NCBI GenBank assembly: GCA_964019425.1
Contig: OZ025781.1
Location: forward strand, 743,501 to 807,500
Source of the DNA: Flectonema sp. DT1601
Lineage: Eukaryota > Euglenozoa > Diplonemea > Diplonemida > Diplonemidae
Reading direction: 5' to 3'
Length of the DNA: 64,000 nucleotides
Part shown: in pieces, positions 42,917 through 52,395 of the stretch
How positions within the stretch are numbered: the first letter of the stretch is position 1
Layout: each line of letters starts with the position of its first letter
Notes under the pieces: model-generated
Told to the model about the DNA's origin: nothing
The model's database searches: none
Seen by the model: only the letters and a program-made list of their open reading frames with translations
Translations under genes and position numbers: made by a program

Positions 42917-43509
42917 GAAAGTTCTTACACGAAAAAAAAAAACAAAAAACGAAAACAAAACATGCATGTCATATGCACTCCTCAGTAAGATCTTACGGGG
43001 GAATTTAAAGAAATGAAATAAATAGAAAAATGCTTCGTGAGTTTTTTTTTGTCGGGGTTGCCTTGAATGACTTCCCAAATTAAAAACTACATCTCAATAT
43101 CTAAAATTATGATTCAGTAAAATTATCTTTTTTTTTTTAAATTTTTTTTATATTTTTATGTATGGCAATTCCCAAATAGCAGATGAATGTTTTCTCAATC
43201 GTGTTACTGTTACTCTTAATGAACAGCTCATCTCATCCTCAGAAAAGGATTACTTTCTTTTTGATCTGCACCTGGGTTGCCACTAAAATAGTTTGTTTCC
43301 TCCCTGAAACCTACCAACTGCTATTGTTTGTATTAATTGTTTTAATAATATTTATGAACAGGGAGCTGTATTACAATACTATGTCACTAAATGTCTACCA
43401 GCCACTGATCTCTGTGAAGGAATAGTTGAGCTTTTTGTTAGTTTTTTTTTTAATTACTTCCTCAACAGATGACTCAAAAACACCTTTTTGTGCTGTTCAC
43501 ATTACACGA
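42917..43509 (+). other. intergenic between ankyrin and LRR genes
   Basis: No firmly supported gene. An 80-codon hydrophobic frame begins at ATG 43183, but nothing supports expression. A T-rich tract ending CCTCAACAG (43468) lies 41 nt before the LRR gene's likely start. Confidence 0.4.
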
Positions 43510-44505
43510 ATGGCTTGGTGTTGGTCAGGAATATGTGGATCTGAACGTAAGAAGAAAAAAGCTTCACGAACACTATTAGAAGAAAGATGTCCTTTTATGA
43601 GTGAAGACGCCAACCAACTTGTCAGAAAGATTAAAGATGAAAAAGCATCAGCTCCGATTGAAACAGCAGTATTTGCCTACTTGAAAATCGGAGATGAAGC
43701 CATGGCTTGGATTGCGTTCTCGATAAACAGATCAATAGCAATACGAAGGCTTCACTTAGACCATAATATCATAGGCGGTGAAGGAGCTATTGCTCTTTCT
43801 AAAGCTCTTTCTTTTAATGTAACTCTTTGTGAAGTTCGATTAAACTGTAATTGTATTGACGATTCAGGAATAGATGCTCTTGCTGATGTACTTGAAGAGA
43901 ACCGATCAATTACCCAGTTATCTGTTAGTAAGAATTCATTTACTGCTGTCGGGGGGGTTAGGATTGCTTCTGCCATCAGAAGAAATCACACATTAAAAGA
44001 ATTAGACTTGAGTGACAACAACATAGCCATCAACAATGATACGGTTTCTGAACTTCAAAAATCTCTTGAGAGGAATAAAACTTTGACTCTACTGGACATC
44101 TACGGAGGTGATATTTCTGACGAAGGCGGAGTATCGATTGCCAACATCATTAAAACATCGAGGTTGAAATCTCTAAATTTTGGACTAAATCAATTGACAG
44201 ATGCTTCCGGAGTTGAGATCGCCTCCGCTCTTTCCAACAACAAGTCATTAACTCAGTTGTTGGCTACAAATAATCTTCTAAGTGACGGTACTGCTGAAGC
44301 TCTGTGTGATAATCTTACAGAGAATGTAACATTGGCTTGTCTTAATCTCGGAATGAATCAACTGACTGAGACTGGTGTTGGTCGTCTTGACAGATTTCGT
44401 AAAAAGGGAATTGATGCTGGAATCACCACACTTAAATATATTAATGTCTACGATAACCCTGGTACCACTAGTTACTTTGCTAATGTTTGGGCTACAAAGG
44501 AATGA
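43510..44505 (+). CDS. RNI-type leucine-rich-repeat protein
   Basis: 331 aa, starting MAWCWSGICGSERKKKK. After a basic N tail there are about seven ~28-aa ribonuclease-inhibitor-type LRRs (IRRLHLDHNIIGGEGAIALS; LKELDLSDNNIAINND; LKSLNFGLNQLTDASG; LACLNLGMNQLTETG). This fold serves protein binding. The nearest acceptor, CCTCAACAG, is followed immediately by an ATG in another frame (43469), which would open a ~30-codon upstream frame. The in-frame ATG at 43510 fits the LRR protein. No membrane segment. Similar in style to the partial LRR protein at the window's left edge. Confidence 0.8.
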   Translation: MAWCWSGICGSERKKKKASRTLLEERCPFMSEDANQLVRKIKDEKASAPIETAVFAYLKIGDEAMAWIAFSINRSIAIRRLHLDHNIIGGEGAIALSKALSFNVTLCEVRLNCNCIDDSGIDALADVLEENRSITQLSVSKNSFTAVGGVRIASAIRRNHTLKELDLSDNNIAINNDTVSELQKSLERNKTLTLLDIYGGDISDEGGVSIANIIKTSRLKSLNFGLNQLTDASGVEIASALSNNKSLTQLLATNNLLSDGTAEALCDNLTENVTLACLNLGMNQLTETGVGRLDRFRKKGIDAGITTLKYINVYDNPGTTSYFANVWATKE

Positions 44506-44585
44506 TTGGTTCTGTCCCTTCTGGTTTTTTTTTTTTTTGAAATCCTTATTTTAGTTTATATTAACCCTCAGAGAATACAAAATAA

Positions 44586-44980
44586 ATGTTCGGCACCGCA
44601 GCCCCTGCTGTGAGAGTTAAAAGCGCCCTCCATGCTCGTCCAACAATAAAACCAGTCTGGAAACCAACCAGTACAATTAGACATGTATGTGAATGTAATT
44701 ATTTTATAACTTTTTCTTATTTATGTAAACACACATGAAACAATAATAACAGATGTGGACACCAAATAAATCTCAAAGTGGAGGTACTCGTGTAACTGGA
44801 GTTCATTCAAGGAAAGGACTAACATGGTGGAGAGCGAGAGCTGGTAATATTTACTCAGCTCAGTATGGTGTCACTACGGGATTGTCTTCAAATGTTGTCG
44901 TCGGGCTGATGATTCAGCCATCTCCAATTGCTGGATGGACATACGCCACTAATGATGACCCATACGGAAGTTCCGGTTGA
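44586..44980 (+). CDS. small basic protein, possibly mitochondrial, two exons
   Basis: Exons 44586-44684 and 44753-44980 give 108 aa. The 68-bp phase-0 intron starts GTATGT and ends AATAATAACAG. The protein begins MFGTAAPAVRVKSALHARP, an Arg/Ala-rich, acid-free N terminus that looks like a mitochondrial presequence, and is Trp/Gly-rich later (GLTWWRARAGN; PSPIAGWTYATND). No family recognised. An acceptor CTTATTTTAG lies upstream. The regular intron and conserved-looking composition support a real gene. It could be a small respiratory-chain or mitoribosome subunit, but this is a guess. Confidence 0.6.
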
Positions 44981-45232
44981 TTTCGATATCACAGTATTAT
45001 TGGGTTCTTATATTTTTCTATTAGTTTTGAAGTGTCCCTATTCGACCAAATTACGACCGTTTTGAGTTTGCTAATTAATTTATTTTTTTTTGTGATTGTT
45101 CTTCTATTTCTTTCTTTATGACAAATAAAATGGTGGAGTTGAATCAGATTTGACTGTTCTCTTTATTTCTTGTTGTAATATATATTTATTTTTCGTTCTT
45201 AAAGGAAGCAAAAACCAATTATTTCGAACAAC

Positions 45233-46214
45233 ATGATGAAGATTGCGACAGCAATACTTCTCGCTTCGGTGACGTCAGGAGTTGCGCAGTGTGTTGATGG
45301 TTGTCGTCCTGGGGATGACATTTCTTGTAAGAAAGGAGACGTTATGGATATTATCTTCGCTGTTGGTGCCTTTGGTGATATGTGCACCACCAAAACAGAT
45401 TACACTTGTGGAACAAACCCTGCAAAGGTGCAGGGGCATCCAGCCTGCATTGGAAAACCTAACTGCGTTGGTTATAAAACACACGCATTCTGTGGTAAGG
45501 TTGATAAGTTTTCTAGTTTTACCTTACAAAACTCATACGAAGTCCTTTCAGATCTCAAACCCGCTTCCGACACCGATAGATTCCTCGACATCGTTATGTA
45601 CGGAGCTGGTCCAACAGCAGACAACCGTATCCCAGATGCTAATATGACTTCTCGTACTGCTGTTGTTGATTTTCGTGTATGTCATTACTGTAGTTGGTGA
45701 TAATAGAACAAAAAAAAAAACAAAAAATACAGCATCCTGGATGTAACGGTACCATTGCAATTGCTAACTTCTTAGTTTACAACGTCACTCTTGATAATGG
45801 GAAGTACAAAACAAAGCGTAATGCTGCTAGTGGGAATGGATTTGTACCAACTTGTACAAGTGATGATAAGTGTGATTTTGATACAAATTCAGTTTGTATC
45901 AAGAACCCAGCCTATGGTCATAAGGGAAACTGTGGAGTGTGTAAGAACACTGTTAAAGTTGCAGAACAAAACACGAATGACGTTAGAATACTACTCAGCT
46001 ACTACGGAACAGACTCAGGTGGCAGAGTTATGTTGAGCGGATCGTCAAATCCCCTCAACTTCAGACAGTTCGCTATTACGGACATCGCTTCGAAGATTGG
46101 AAAGGTTTGGTTTTTTAATTATAAATTCTTTTTTTTTTTTGTGATCTATTTCATTATCAACTAAATAAAACAAAAAAAACAAAACAGGACATCAGAAATG
46201 TAAAGTTCCCATAA
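45233..46214 (+). CDS. secreted Cys-rich protein, three exons
   Basis: Exons 45233-45676, 45733-46104 and 46188-46214 encode 280 aa. The signal peptide is clear (MMKIATAILLASVTSGVAQC, predicted cut near residue 18). The mature part has about 18 Cys, pairs such as CVDGCRPGDDISC and CGVCKNT, and N-glycosylation sequons (NMT, NGT, NVT). No TM segment or GPI-like tail, so probably secreted or vacuolar. Intron 1 is 56 bp, the shortest secure one; intron 2 is 83 bp. The last exon adds only DIRNVKFP. No known family; it could be a lectin-like or binding protein. Upstream acceptor TTCTTAAAG. Confidence 0.75.
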
Positions 46215-46781
46215 TCTGAATACTTCTAAAGAGTAATAACTGATGTCGGAATCACATAGATGGGAATGAAGATGAAAAGCAAGACGAAAGAATAGAAAAA
46301 AAAAGAAAAGAAAAGGTGAAGTCCTCCGATTCCAAGTCAATTCTTGTACGTTAGGATGGTAGTTATCTTTTATAAAGATCTTTTGATTGCTTGAAGTTCC
46401 CTGTTGGTTTCTTTTGTTTCGCTCATGTTCCGTATTCAATAGACTTGTGTTTCAAAAAAAAAAAAAAAAAAAGTTTTATTTTATGCGTCACTGTTATGTT
46501 GAATTGAAGTAAGTGGTTATTTGTGGAAAAAAAAAGTTCGTGTTTGGGCCCGCGTGCCGCTTTCTCTTTGTCAGTTGTGTCCTTTTTTTTTTCTTCTTTT
46601 CTCCCTGACTTTCATTGGTTTGTTCATGAATTCTTCCTAGTTTTATATAACTCCCTCATCTCATTCATTTAAAGTAAACACCTGACATGACAACAGAGGC
46701 AACAAGTTTTCTTTATAAAGCTATACAGGAATATTTGTCCATCAATGTATCACTACTTGCAACAGCTCCCTCTCAAAACAA
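46215..46781 (+). other. intergenic
   Basis: No gene. It has an A run near 46456-46473 and T/C-rich tracts; TACTTGCAACAG (46766) lies 16 nt before the next ATG. Confidence 0.5.
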
Positions 46782-49007
46782 ATGCCGGAATTACCAGTTG
46801 GGGACTCTCCTATGCAGGGAGGTGAATTACCTTATATGGCAGCAGAGGAACTTGAAAGTTTTATGAAGTTAAATCCTGAATTGAATTTAAGTGAAGAGGA
46901 AGTTACATATTTGAAAATGAGGAGGAGGAACTTATCTGTTAGACGAAAGAGACCAACGAGTAATAATGATAATGAAATGTCACACGTCGTAAAGTTAATG
47001 GCTGTTGGTGATGACACAGTCCTCAGTAAAGATCAGAATATGCAATTATTCCTACTACAAGATTTGACTGAGGAAGCACCTCAACTAGCAATGAAAACAG
47101 TTTGTCCGATACTACAAAGACAGGTCACGGTTAGAGATCAATCATCATCACTTCAACAAAGTATTGTTGAGGTTTGGGTTCCTCCTTGTGGTGATAATTT
47201 TAAGATGCTTCGTTCGTTATATTTCGGATCTACGACAGTTTTTCTCGCATTCTTTTCGATTCATAACAAAGTCTCATTTAATAATATCAGAACCGTGTGG
47301 CTTCCTGAAATTCAAAATCACCTTTCCAAATCCCAAACAACATACTCAACTAAACCACCAATCTTAATAATTGGTGCTGACGCTCAGTGTAGAAGAGATC
47401 CGGGAATACCTCATGCGGACTTGGTCTCATCTGAAGAAGCTGTTCAACTAGCTCAGGAGTTCGGAGCAGCAAAATACATCGAAGTGTTTAGTAACAATTA
47501 CTATCACGTGAATGAGATAGTGCAACAGTCATTAAAGGCGGTTAGTGTGAGTGGAACACCTGCTGTTAATTCATTAAAAAGTGATTACGATGCCGATAAT
47601 TGTGTCTTCAGAGAGCAGTTGACAGTTTCAACACCAGTTGGATACTTCAACTTAGTAGATAAAACTTTTGAAATCCATAAACAACCCAACACTCAATACT
47701 TCTATGCTGTGACAGCTGATGTCAGTTTATCTGATTCTGTTTCTGCTCCGACATTCGCTGATGAGGAGTACACTAAACCTGTAAAACTACAAAAACCATA
47801 TCCAACTTATATTAAAGTAGTTGCATATAAAAAGTGTCATTTCCCATCTCAAGTTTTAGTACTTCCGATACCAACTGAGACAGAACCGCCAATGGGATAT
47901 TTTGATGTTTTGAGAAGAGGATTTTATGTTCAAAGAAATCCATTTTCTCGTAATAAAGAACGTAAATTATACTACACGACGAACGGTTCTAAACCAACTT
48001 GTGAATCATCTTTGTTGGATGAGAGTTCTGGATTGTTATTTGGAGGAGGTGTAAACGGGATTGACGAAGACATTCCTGAGATTATTAATTTATTTGCAGT
48101 TGAAGATGGATGCTTTCGAAGTAGAGTAGTATCAGTACCATCACCACCAACATTATCAGCTCCGAAAGTGATGTATTCTGATGTTGATGGGGTGTTAAAA
48201 ATTCAATCACAACCTCATCTTGACTATCGCTATACCACAGATGGATCGCCGCCTAACTACAATAGTTGTTTGTATTCTTCTCCAGTTATGCTACCGAGAG
48301 AACCTGGTGTGTATCGAGTTAGAGTCGCAGCGTTTCCGAAATTATCATTTTCTAGTCGAGTCGTTGACGTTGTTATTGGAGGAACAGATAGAAACAACAA
48401 CAACAGTAGTGGTCTTAATAGTGATCAGCGAGGGAAGGAAACACCTCCAGCTGTTCCAATGACTAGAACGGCAAGAGCAAGAATAGCAAGGCATAGCCCA
48501 TCAGGTAGAGTTGCTTCTCGTAGTCCAAAGAGTACTCGTCCTCGAAGTCCAGCGATAAACCCACACTCAAATGTTAAAAGTAAAGTGAGTTCAATGATTA
48601 AGAGTGGATCATTTCATAAAGAACCATCCCGTCAACATAGACAACATGCTGTAGATGACGCAGTGGGTTCAAGCAATGTATCCTGTACGACAAAACATAA
48701 TACTTTGGATTTTACTTTTGATGACCCAATTGCGATCACTCACTTAACAGTTGCCACACCTGGTTCTGCGAAAGGACCGGATGAATATTTAATTTCTGTT
48801 CAAACTCCTACAGATCCGTCTTTAACTGATGTAGGGTCTGGTAGACTACAAGATCTCAACGGAATTCAAATTATGTCGCTCTCTCCAAATATTCAGTCTA
48901 TTCAAGCTGTTAAGGTTCAAGTTCATTTTAGCAAAACTAATTCTGGTGTATTTAGAATTAACAACGTACAGATTCATGGACAACCTGCTGGTGTGCCATG
49001 TCCGTGA
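46782..49007 (+). CDS. pseudo-Rho GTPase fused to chitobiase-type C-terminal domains
   Basis: 741 aa, one exon. Residues ~67-255 follow a Rho GTPase: VKLMAVGDDTVLSK (P-loop site, 76-83), VEVWVPPCGDNF (DTAGQE site, 133-138), RSLYFGSTTVFLAFFSI, VWLPEIQNH, ILIIGADAQ (NKxD site, 198-202) and YIEVFSNNYYHVNEI. The P-loop Gly-Lys-Thr, the DxxG and the NKxD motif are all altered, so GTP binding or hydrolysis is doubtful. CHB_HEX_C-like beta modules follow: YYTTNGSKP (397-405), YRYTTDGSP (482-490) and likely a degenerate first copy (~285-360). A Ser/Arg-rich linker and a C-terminal F5/8- or PITH-like beta domain end the protein. No signal peptide. A DH-PH RhoGEF is at 20633. Confidence 0.8.
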   Translation: MPELPVGDSPMQGGELPYMAAEELESFMKLNPELNLSEEEVTYLKMRRRNLSVRRKRPTSNNDNEMSHVVKLMAVGDDTVLSKDQNMQLFLLQDLTEEAPQLAMKTVCPILQRQVTVRDQSSSLQQSIVEVWVPPCGDNFKMLRSLYFGSTTVFLAFFSIHNKVSFNNIRTVWLPEIQNHLSKSQTTYSTKPPILIIGADAQCRRDPGIPHADLVSSEEAVQLAQEFGAAKYIEVFSNNYYHVNEIVQQSLKAVSVSGTPAVNSLKSDYDADNCVFREQLTVSTPVGYFNLVDKTFEIHKQPNTQYFYAVTADVSLSDSVSAPTFADEEYTKPVKLQKPYPTYIKVVAYKKCHFPSQVLVLPIPTETEPPMGYFDVLRRGFYVQRNPFSRNKERKLYYTTNGSKPTCESSLLDESSGLLFGGGVNGIDEDIPEIINLFAVEDGCFRSRVVSVPSPPTLSAPKVMYSDVDGVLKIQSQPHLDYRYTTDGSPPNYNSCLYSSPVMLPREPGVYRVRVAAFPKLSFSSRVVDVVIGGTDRNNNNSSGLNSDQRGKETPPAVPMTRTARARIARHSPSGRVASRSPKSTRPRSPAINPHSNVKSKVSSMIKSGSFHKEPSRQHRQHAVDDAVGSSNVSCTTKHNTLDFTFDDPIAITHLTVATPGSAKGPDEYLISVQTPTDPSLTDVGSGRLQDLNGIQIMSLSPNIQSIQAVKVQVHFSKTNSGVFRINNVQIHGQPAGVPCP

Positions 49008-49658
49008 AGTACACTGACAAAAAAAACTTTTTTTTTTTTTTTTTTTGTAGAATTTTTTAATTCCCTTTCCCCCGAACCTACTTTTTTAGATTATGTTATT
49101 CTCATATTTCGTGTATTCTCCTTCCCCTAGCAAATTGATCGGGTTTTTTTTTAAATTAGATTTTCTTTTTTTCTTCTTTTTTTTGACTGACTTACTTCTA
49201 CGCCATAAGAGGTATATAGATTTACTCTCCAAACCTATAGTTACTTTATTATGCTAAGTTGCGCATCACCCTTAGTCACTGTATCTAAAACTATGTTTTA
49301 TGTTTTTTATGATACAATACAATTGTATTTTACGTACATAACATCGAACAGGTAAACCCCCTGAACTGTATGCAGCTAAGTTAGAAACATTTATTATAAT
49401 GTAAAGTATTTACGTCAATCGCAGAGTGTATACCTACACTAACATTACCTTTAGTCAACTGTATCTCAGAACTAATGTTAAATTATCGTTATGTTGTTTA
49501 TGATACAAAACATTTGTATTTTACGTACAAACTCGAACAGTTAACCCCCCTGAACTGAACAGTTAAGATTGTCAGGGAGAAATTGATCTTCCTTTTTGAG
49601 TTTGAAAAATTTAACAACAGAGTGCTTATTCTTATTTCTTAAATTAGGAATATAAAAA
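49008..49658 (+). other. intergenic with direct repeats
   Basis: No gene. It contains a T run (~49029-49046) and a diverged direct repeat (next entry); the acceptor TTCTTAAATTAG precedes the coiled-coil gene. Confidence 0.5.
49269..49557 (+). repeat. diverged ~100-bp direct repeat in 3' region
   Basis: 49269-49368 and 49448-49557 share ordered phrases: TTAGTCA, CTGTATCT, TTATGATACAA, TTGTATTTTACGTACA, TCGAACAG, and CCCCTGAACTG. Offset about 180-190 bp. Confidence 0.75.
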
Positions 49659-50792
49659 ATGCCAACCAGCAGCTGTCTAAAACCCATACCACCAACAGAA
49701 GCTGCGGATACTTGCAGAGCACTACAGGCTTTAGATGCATTGACTGCTATTGAAACTTTAGAAGAACAAGTTCACAGCAGTAGACTTGTCGTAACTGAAT
49801 TAAATAATCAAATATCAATCTTGAAGGGTGATCTGTATCACTGTCAGGCGAATGCTGGAGTTACCTCTCTAATGTTGTTTGAATACAAAATGAAAACAAT
49901 TTTAAAAGAAGAAGAAAACAATCGAAATGGAATAATAGATTTCTGGTTAACGACGACAACTCAATTAAAGCAAGACATTGAAAAATTACAATTAATTCAA
50001 AATATTAACAATTACCATCAACAACATATCAACTTACTGTCCGACGAAGAGAGTCTTCGTAGAGAAATTGAGATTAATTTTATGAGCGTGATATTTATAA
50101 ACTATAAAAATATGATCTCTGGAAGTGAAATTATTTTAAAAACGGAAAACGATGATGCGAAGAGGCTTCAGTTTGACACTTCAAAATATGAAATTGAATC
50201 GCAAAAAATAACAATTCAGGATCTACGACAGCAACTTCATCAATCGAAAATAAATAATAAACACCACTTGAATAGTATCGATGGTTTCAGGTCTGAAATA
50301 TTAATTTCTAAACTGACATTTGAAGAGTCTCAAAGTAGACAGCTACTCTACCGTCGTGCGTGTGATGAACTAATTAGAATTCAACAAAACGCTATTCGAT
50401 TCATGACATTGCGTCAAAGGATTGGAGGTCCAAATGAAGGACAGGAGGGGAGTTCAATTTCGGGTCGTAATTTTTATTCAGATCTGAGTAGTGAATTGTC
50501 CTCATGCGGTCGTTCTGTTGGTAGACACTCCTCTGAAGTGTTCGGTAGTTCTAAAAGAATCGAAGAACTAAGTAAGACTGCAGTCTTACCTGTGGAGTTG
50601 TTGTCTTCTAATCAGCGTAGCTATCACTGTAGTGACAACAACGTTATAGGAGAGTCATCTCGTTATCGACCATTCTCTCAATGGACATCACAGTATTCTT
50701 CAAGCATCTCTTCTACCCGTTCTGTTCAGTCAGATATTGCTGCACCTCCTCCTTCGAGAAGACTCTCATCGGCATCGACTTACTTTGGGTAG
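49659..50792 (+). CDS. coiled-coil protein
   Basis: 377 aa, one exon. Residues ~20-255 are heptad-like with few prolines (LDALTAIETLEEQVHSSRLV; IEKLQLIQNINNYHQQ; ITIQDLRQQLHQSKINN), predicting long coiled coils. The C-terminal 120 residues are Ser-rich and probably disordered (SSELSSCGRSVGRHSS). No other domain. It may be cytoskeletal or basal-body-associated, but nothing specific shows this. The start lies 11 nt after TTCTTAAATTAG. Confidence 0.7.
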   Translation: MPTSSCLKPIPPTEAADTCRALQALDALTAIETLEEQVHSSRLVVTELNNQISILKGDLYHCQANAGVTSLMLFEYKMKTILKEEENNRNGIIDFWLTTTTQLKQDIEKLQLIQNINNYHQQHINLLSDEESLRREIEINFMSVIFINYKNMISGSEIILKTENDDAKRLQFDTSKYEIESQKITIQDLRQQLHQSKINNKHHLNSIDGFRSEILISKLTFEESQSRQLLYRRACDELIRIQQNAIRFMTLRQRIGGPNEGQEGSSISGRNFYSDLSSELSSCGRSVGRHSSEVFGSSKRIEELSKTAVLPVELLSSNQRSYHCSDNNVIGESSRYRPFSQWTSQYSSSISSTRSVQSDIAAPPPSRRLSSASTYFG

Positions 50793-50922
50793 TTTGTATT
50801 CAGCATCATGTTGGTTGTTGTTTCTTATTTTATTGTAACCTTTTTATGATTAGATTATATTCAAATTGATGTGTTTTTTTTTATTTTAAAAGAATATCTT
50901 TTCAACAGAAGAACTGAATGAA

Positions 50923-52062
50923 ATGTCGGAGATGATGACTCCCGGGAGACCCTTTGCTGGGTTGGCAGAACGACTTCGTATTGATCCACCTGCAGATGTT
51001 CTTCTTAGTAAACTGAGACAACAACAAGAGTCTGTTGAAAATGAAATGAAAATACTTCGTGAAGAGCTGAACGTTGCGTTATCACCACAGCAACAAGTGA
51101 CTGTGACTCAGACACCTCAAAGACAAGCTCCTGTTGTGATCGTTCCAACATCACCAATTATAAGTAAAAGACAACAATACACGTCACCTATAAAAACAGT
51201 TGAGATATTCGCTCCGTCATCACCTGATCACTTTAAATCACAATACGACGACGTGGCATCTCCTCATGAGCTGGATTATGAACCAGCTGAGTACTTCACG
51301 AATCATAATTCTAAATCGACATTAGAAGGAAATGATTTAGACTTTCCATCATCTCCGTATGCTATGAGTCCTCTTGAAAACCCTGAAGACATGCCTCCAG
51401 AGATACCCTTTGTTTATAGTAGGGAATATAAATATCTTGAGTCTAGAGAAAAGACATGGAACACTAGTACTAAAGTTGTTCATCCTAATCCTCAAAAACG
51501 AAAGTTGAGAAGAAGAGATCGTCCACAACCATTATATACTGGACCGAGGCCTAAGAGTCAAGACTTTGGGTTTTATAGAAATCAAAGAATTGAGCCATCA
51601 GAAGACTCGATTAATGATCGTTTTCTTGATAATAACGGAGTTCTGTTCGGCGATATAAATGAAATGGATTTCGAGTATCTTCCTGAGAGAAGAGATCGTT
51701 CTCCAATTCGACAACATCCTAACAGAACGAATGTGACTTCTCGAACTCGAACACCAACAGCGTCAAGTTTTCACCAACAATATCTGAGACGTCGAACGAA
51801 TGTGAGAAGTCGTTCACCGGAGATGGATTTAGTTTCCCGACCTCCGAAGTTTTTTGATCCGAACATGTCATCGAAATCATTTCTTAATATTGGTTCGGTG
51901 TTGTCCACATCATCACAGATTGCTAATCCTCCGTCTACGTCGTCACTTGGTGCTCCTCTCAGAGGTGAATTAGCACCTGTTGTGACTAAGGGTGGACTTT
52001 GGGCTACAATGCCACACTCAGTTAAGAAATTAACCAGAGAATTAAATGCATACTCGCGATAG
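50923..52062 (+). CDS. disordered Ser-Pro-rich protein
   Basis: 379 aa, one exon. A short helical segment near residues 25-50 (LSKLRQQQESVENEMKILRE) is followed by disordered sequence rich in Ser-Pro pairs (TSPIIS, SSPDHF, RSRSPEMD) and basic patches (PQKRKLRRRDRPQ), possible targets of proline-directed kinases. The conserved-looking C-terminal stretch (GGLWATMPHSVKKLTRELN) could be a binding motif. Acceptor TCTTTTCAACAG is 14 nt before ATG; a short upstream frame (ATG at 50917) overlaps the start. No family recognised. Confidence 0.65.
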   Translation: MSEMMTPGRPFAGLAERLRIDPPADVLLSKLRQQQESVENEMKILREELNVALSPQQQVTVTQTPQRQAPVVIVPTSPIISKRQQYTSPIKTVEIFAPSSPDHFKSQYDDVASPHELDYEPAEYFTNHNSKSTLEGNDLDFPSSPYAMSPLENPEDMPPEIPFVYSREYKYLESREKTWNTSTKVVHPNPQKRKLRRRDRPQPLYTGPRPKSQDFGFYRNQRIEPSEDSINDRFLDNNGVLFGDINEMDFEYLPERRDRSPIRQHPNRTNVTSRTRTPTASSFHQQYLRRRTNVRSRSPEMDLVSRPPKFFDPNMSSKSFLNIGSVLSTSSQIANPPSTSSLGAPLRGELAPVVTKGGLWATMPHSVKKLTRELNAYSR

Positions 52063-52395
52063 TATGGTTGATAACTGTTAATATGAGGTATTCAAAAAAA
52101 ATACGACAATTTTTTTTTCCTTTTTTTTTGTACTTCTTGTTTCTGTTTGATTATTTCTATAAATCGAATGTTTTTCATTTTATTAAAGGCATTCAGCTAG
52201 AGTTCATTTTTTGTATTGTTTTCCTCTCACCTTTTTTTTTTCCCCTTCCAACTCCCCGTTTGTTTCTCTTTTTTTGTTTCTCATCCAATTTGTACTCAAT
52301 GAAACTATTTCTTAGGATGTTTATGTACTCTTTGATTGAATAACTATTTCCCATCCCAAACAGTAAAAAGCAGCAGGGGGCTTTAGTCTTTCACA
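52063..52395 (+). other. intergenic
   Basis: No gene. T/C-rich, with CATCCCAAACAG (~52363) before the CWC25 start. Confidence 0.45.

Noticed and set aside
43183-43425. 80-codon hydrophobic frame starting with ATG
   Set aside because: AT-rich intergenic DNA easily gives Leu/Ile/Phe runs; no homologue or intron supports it.
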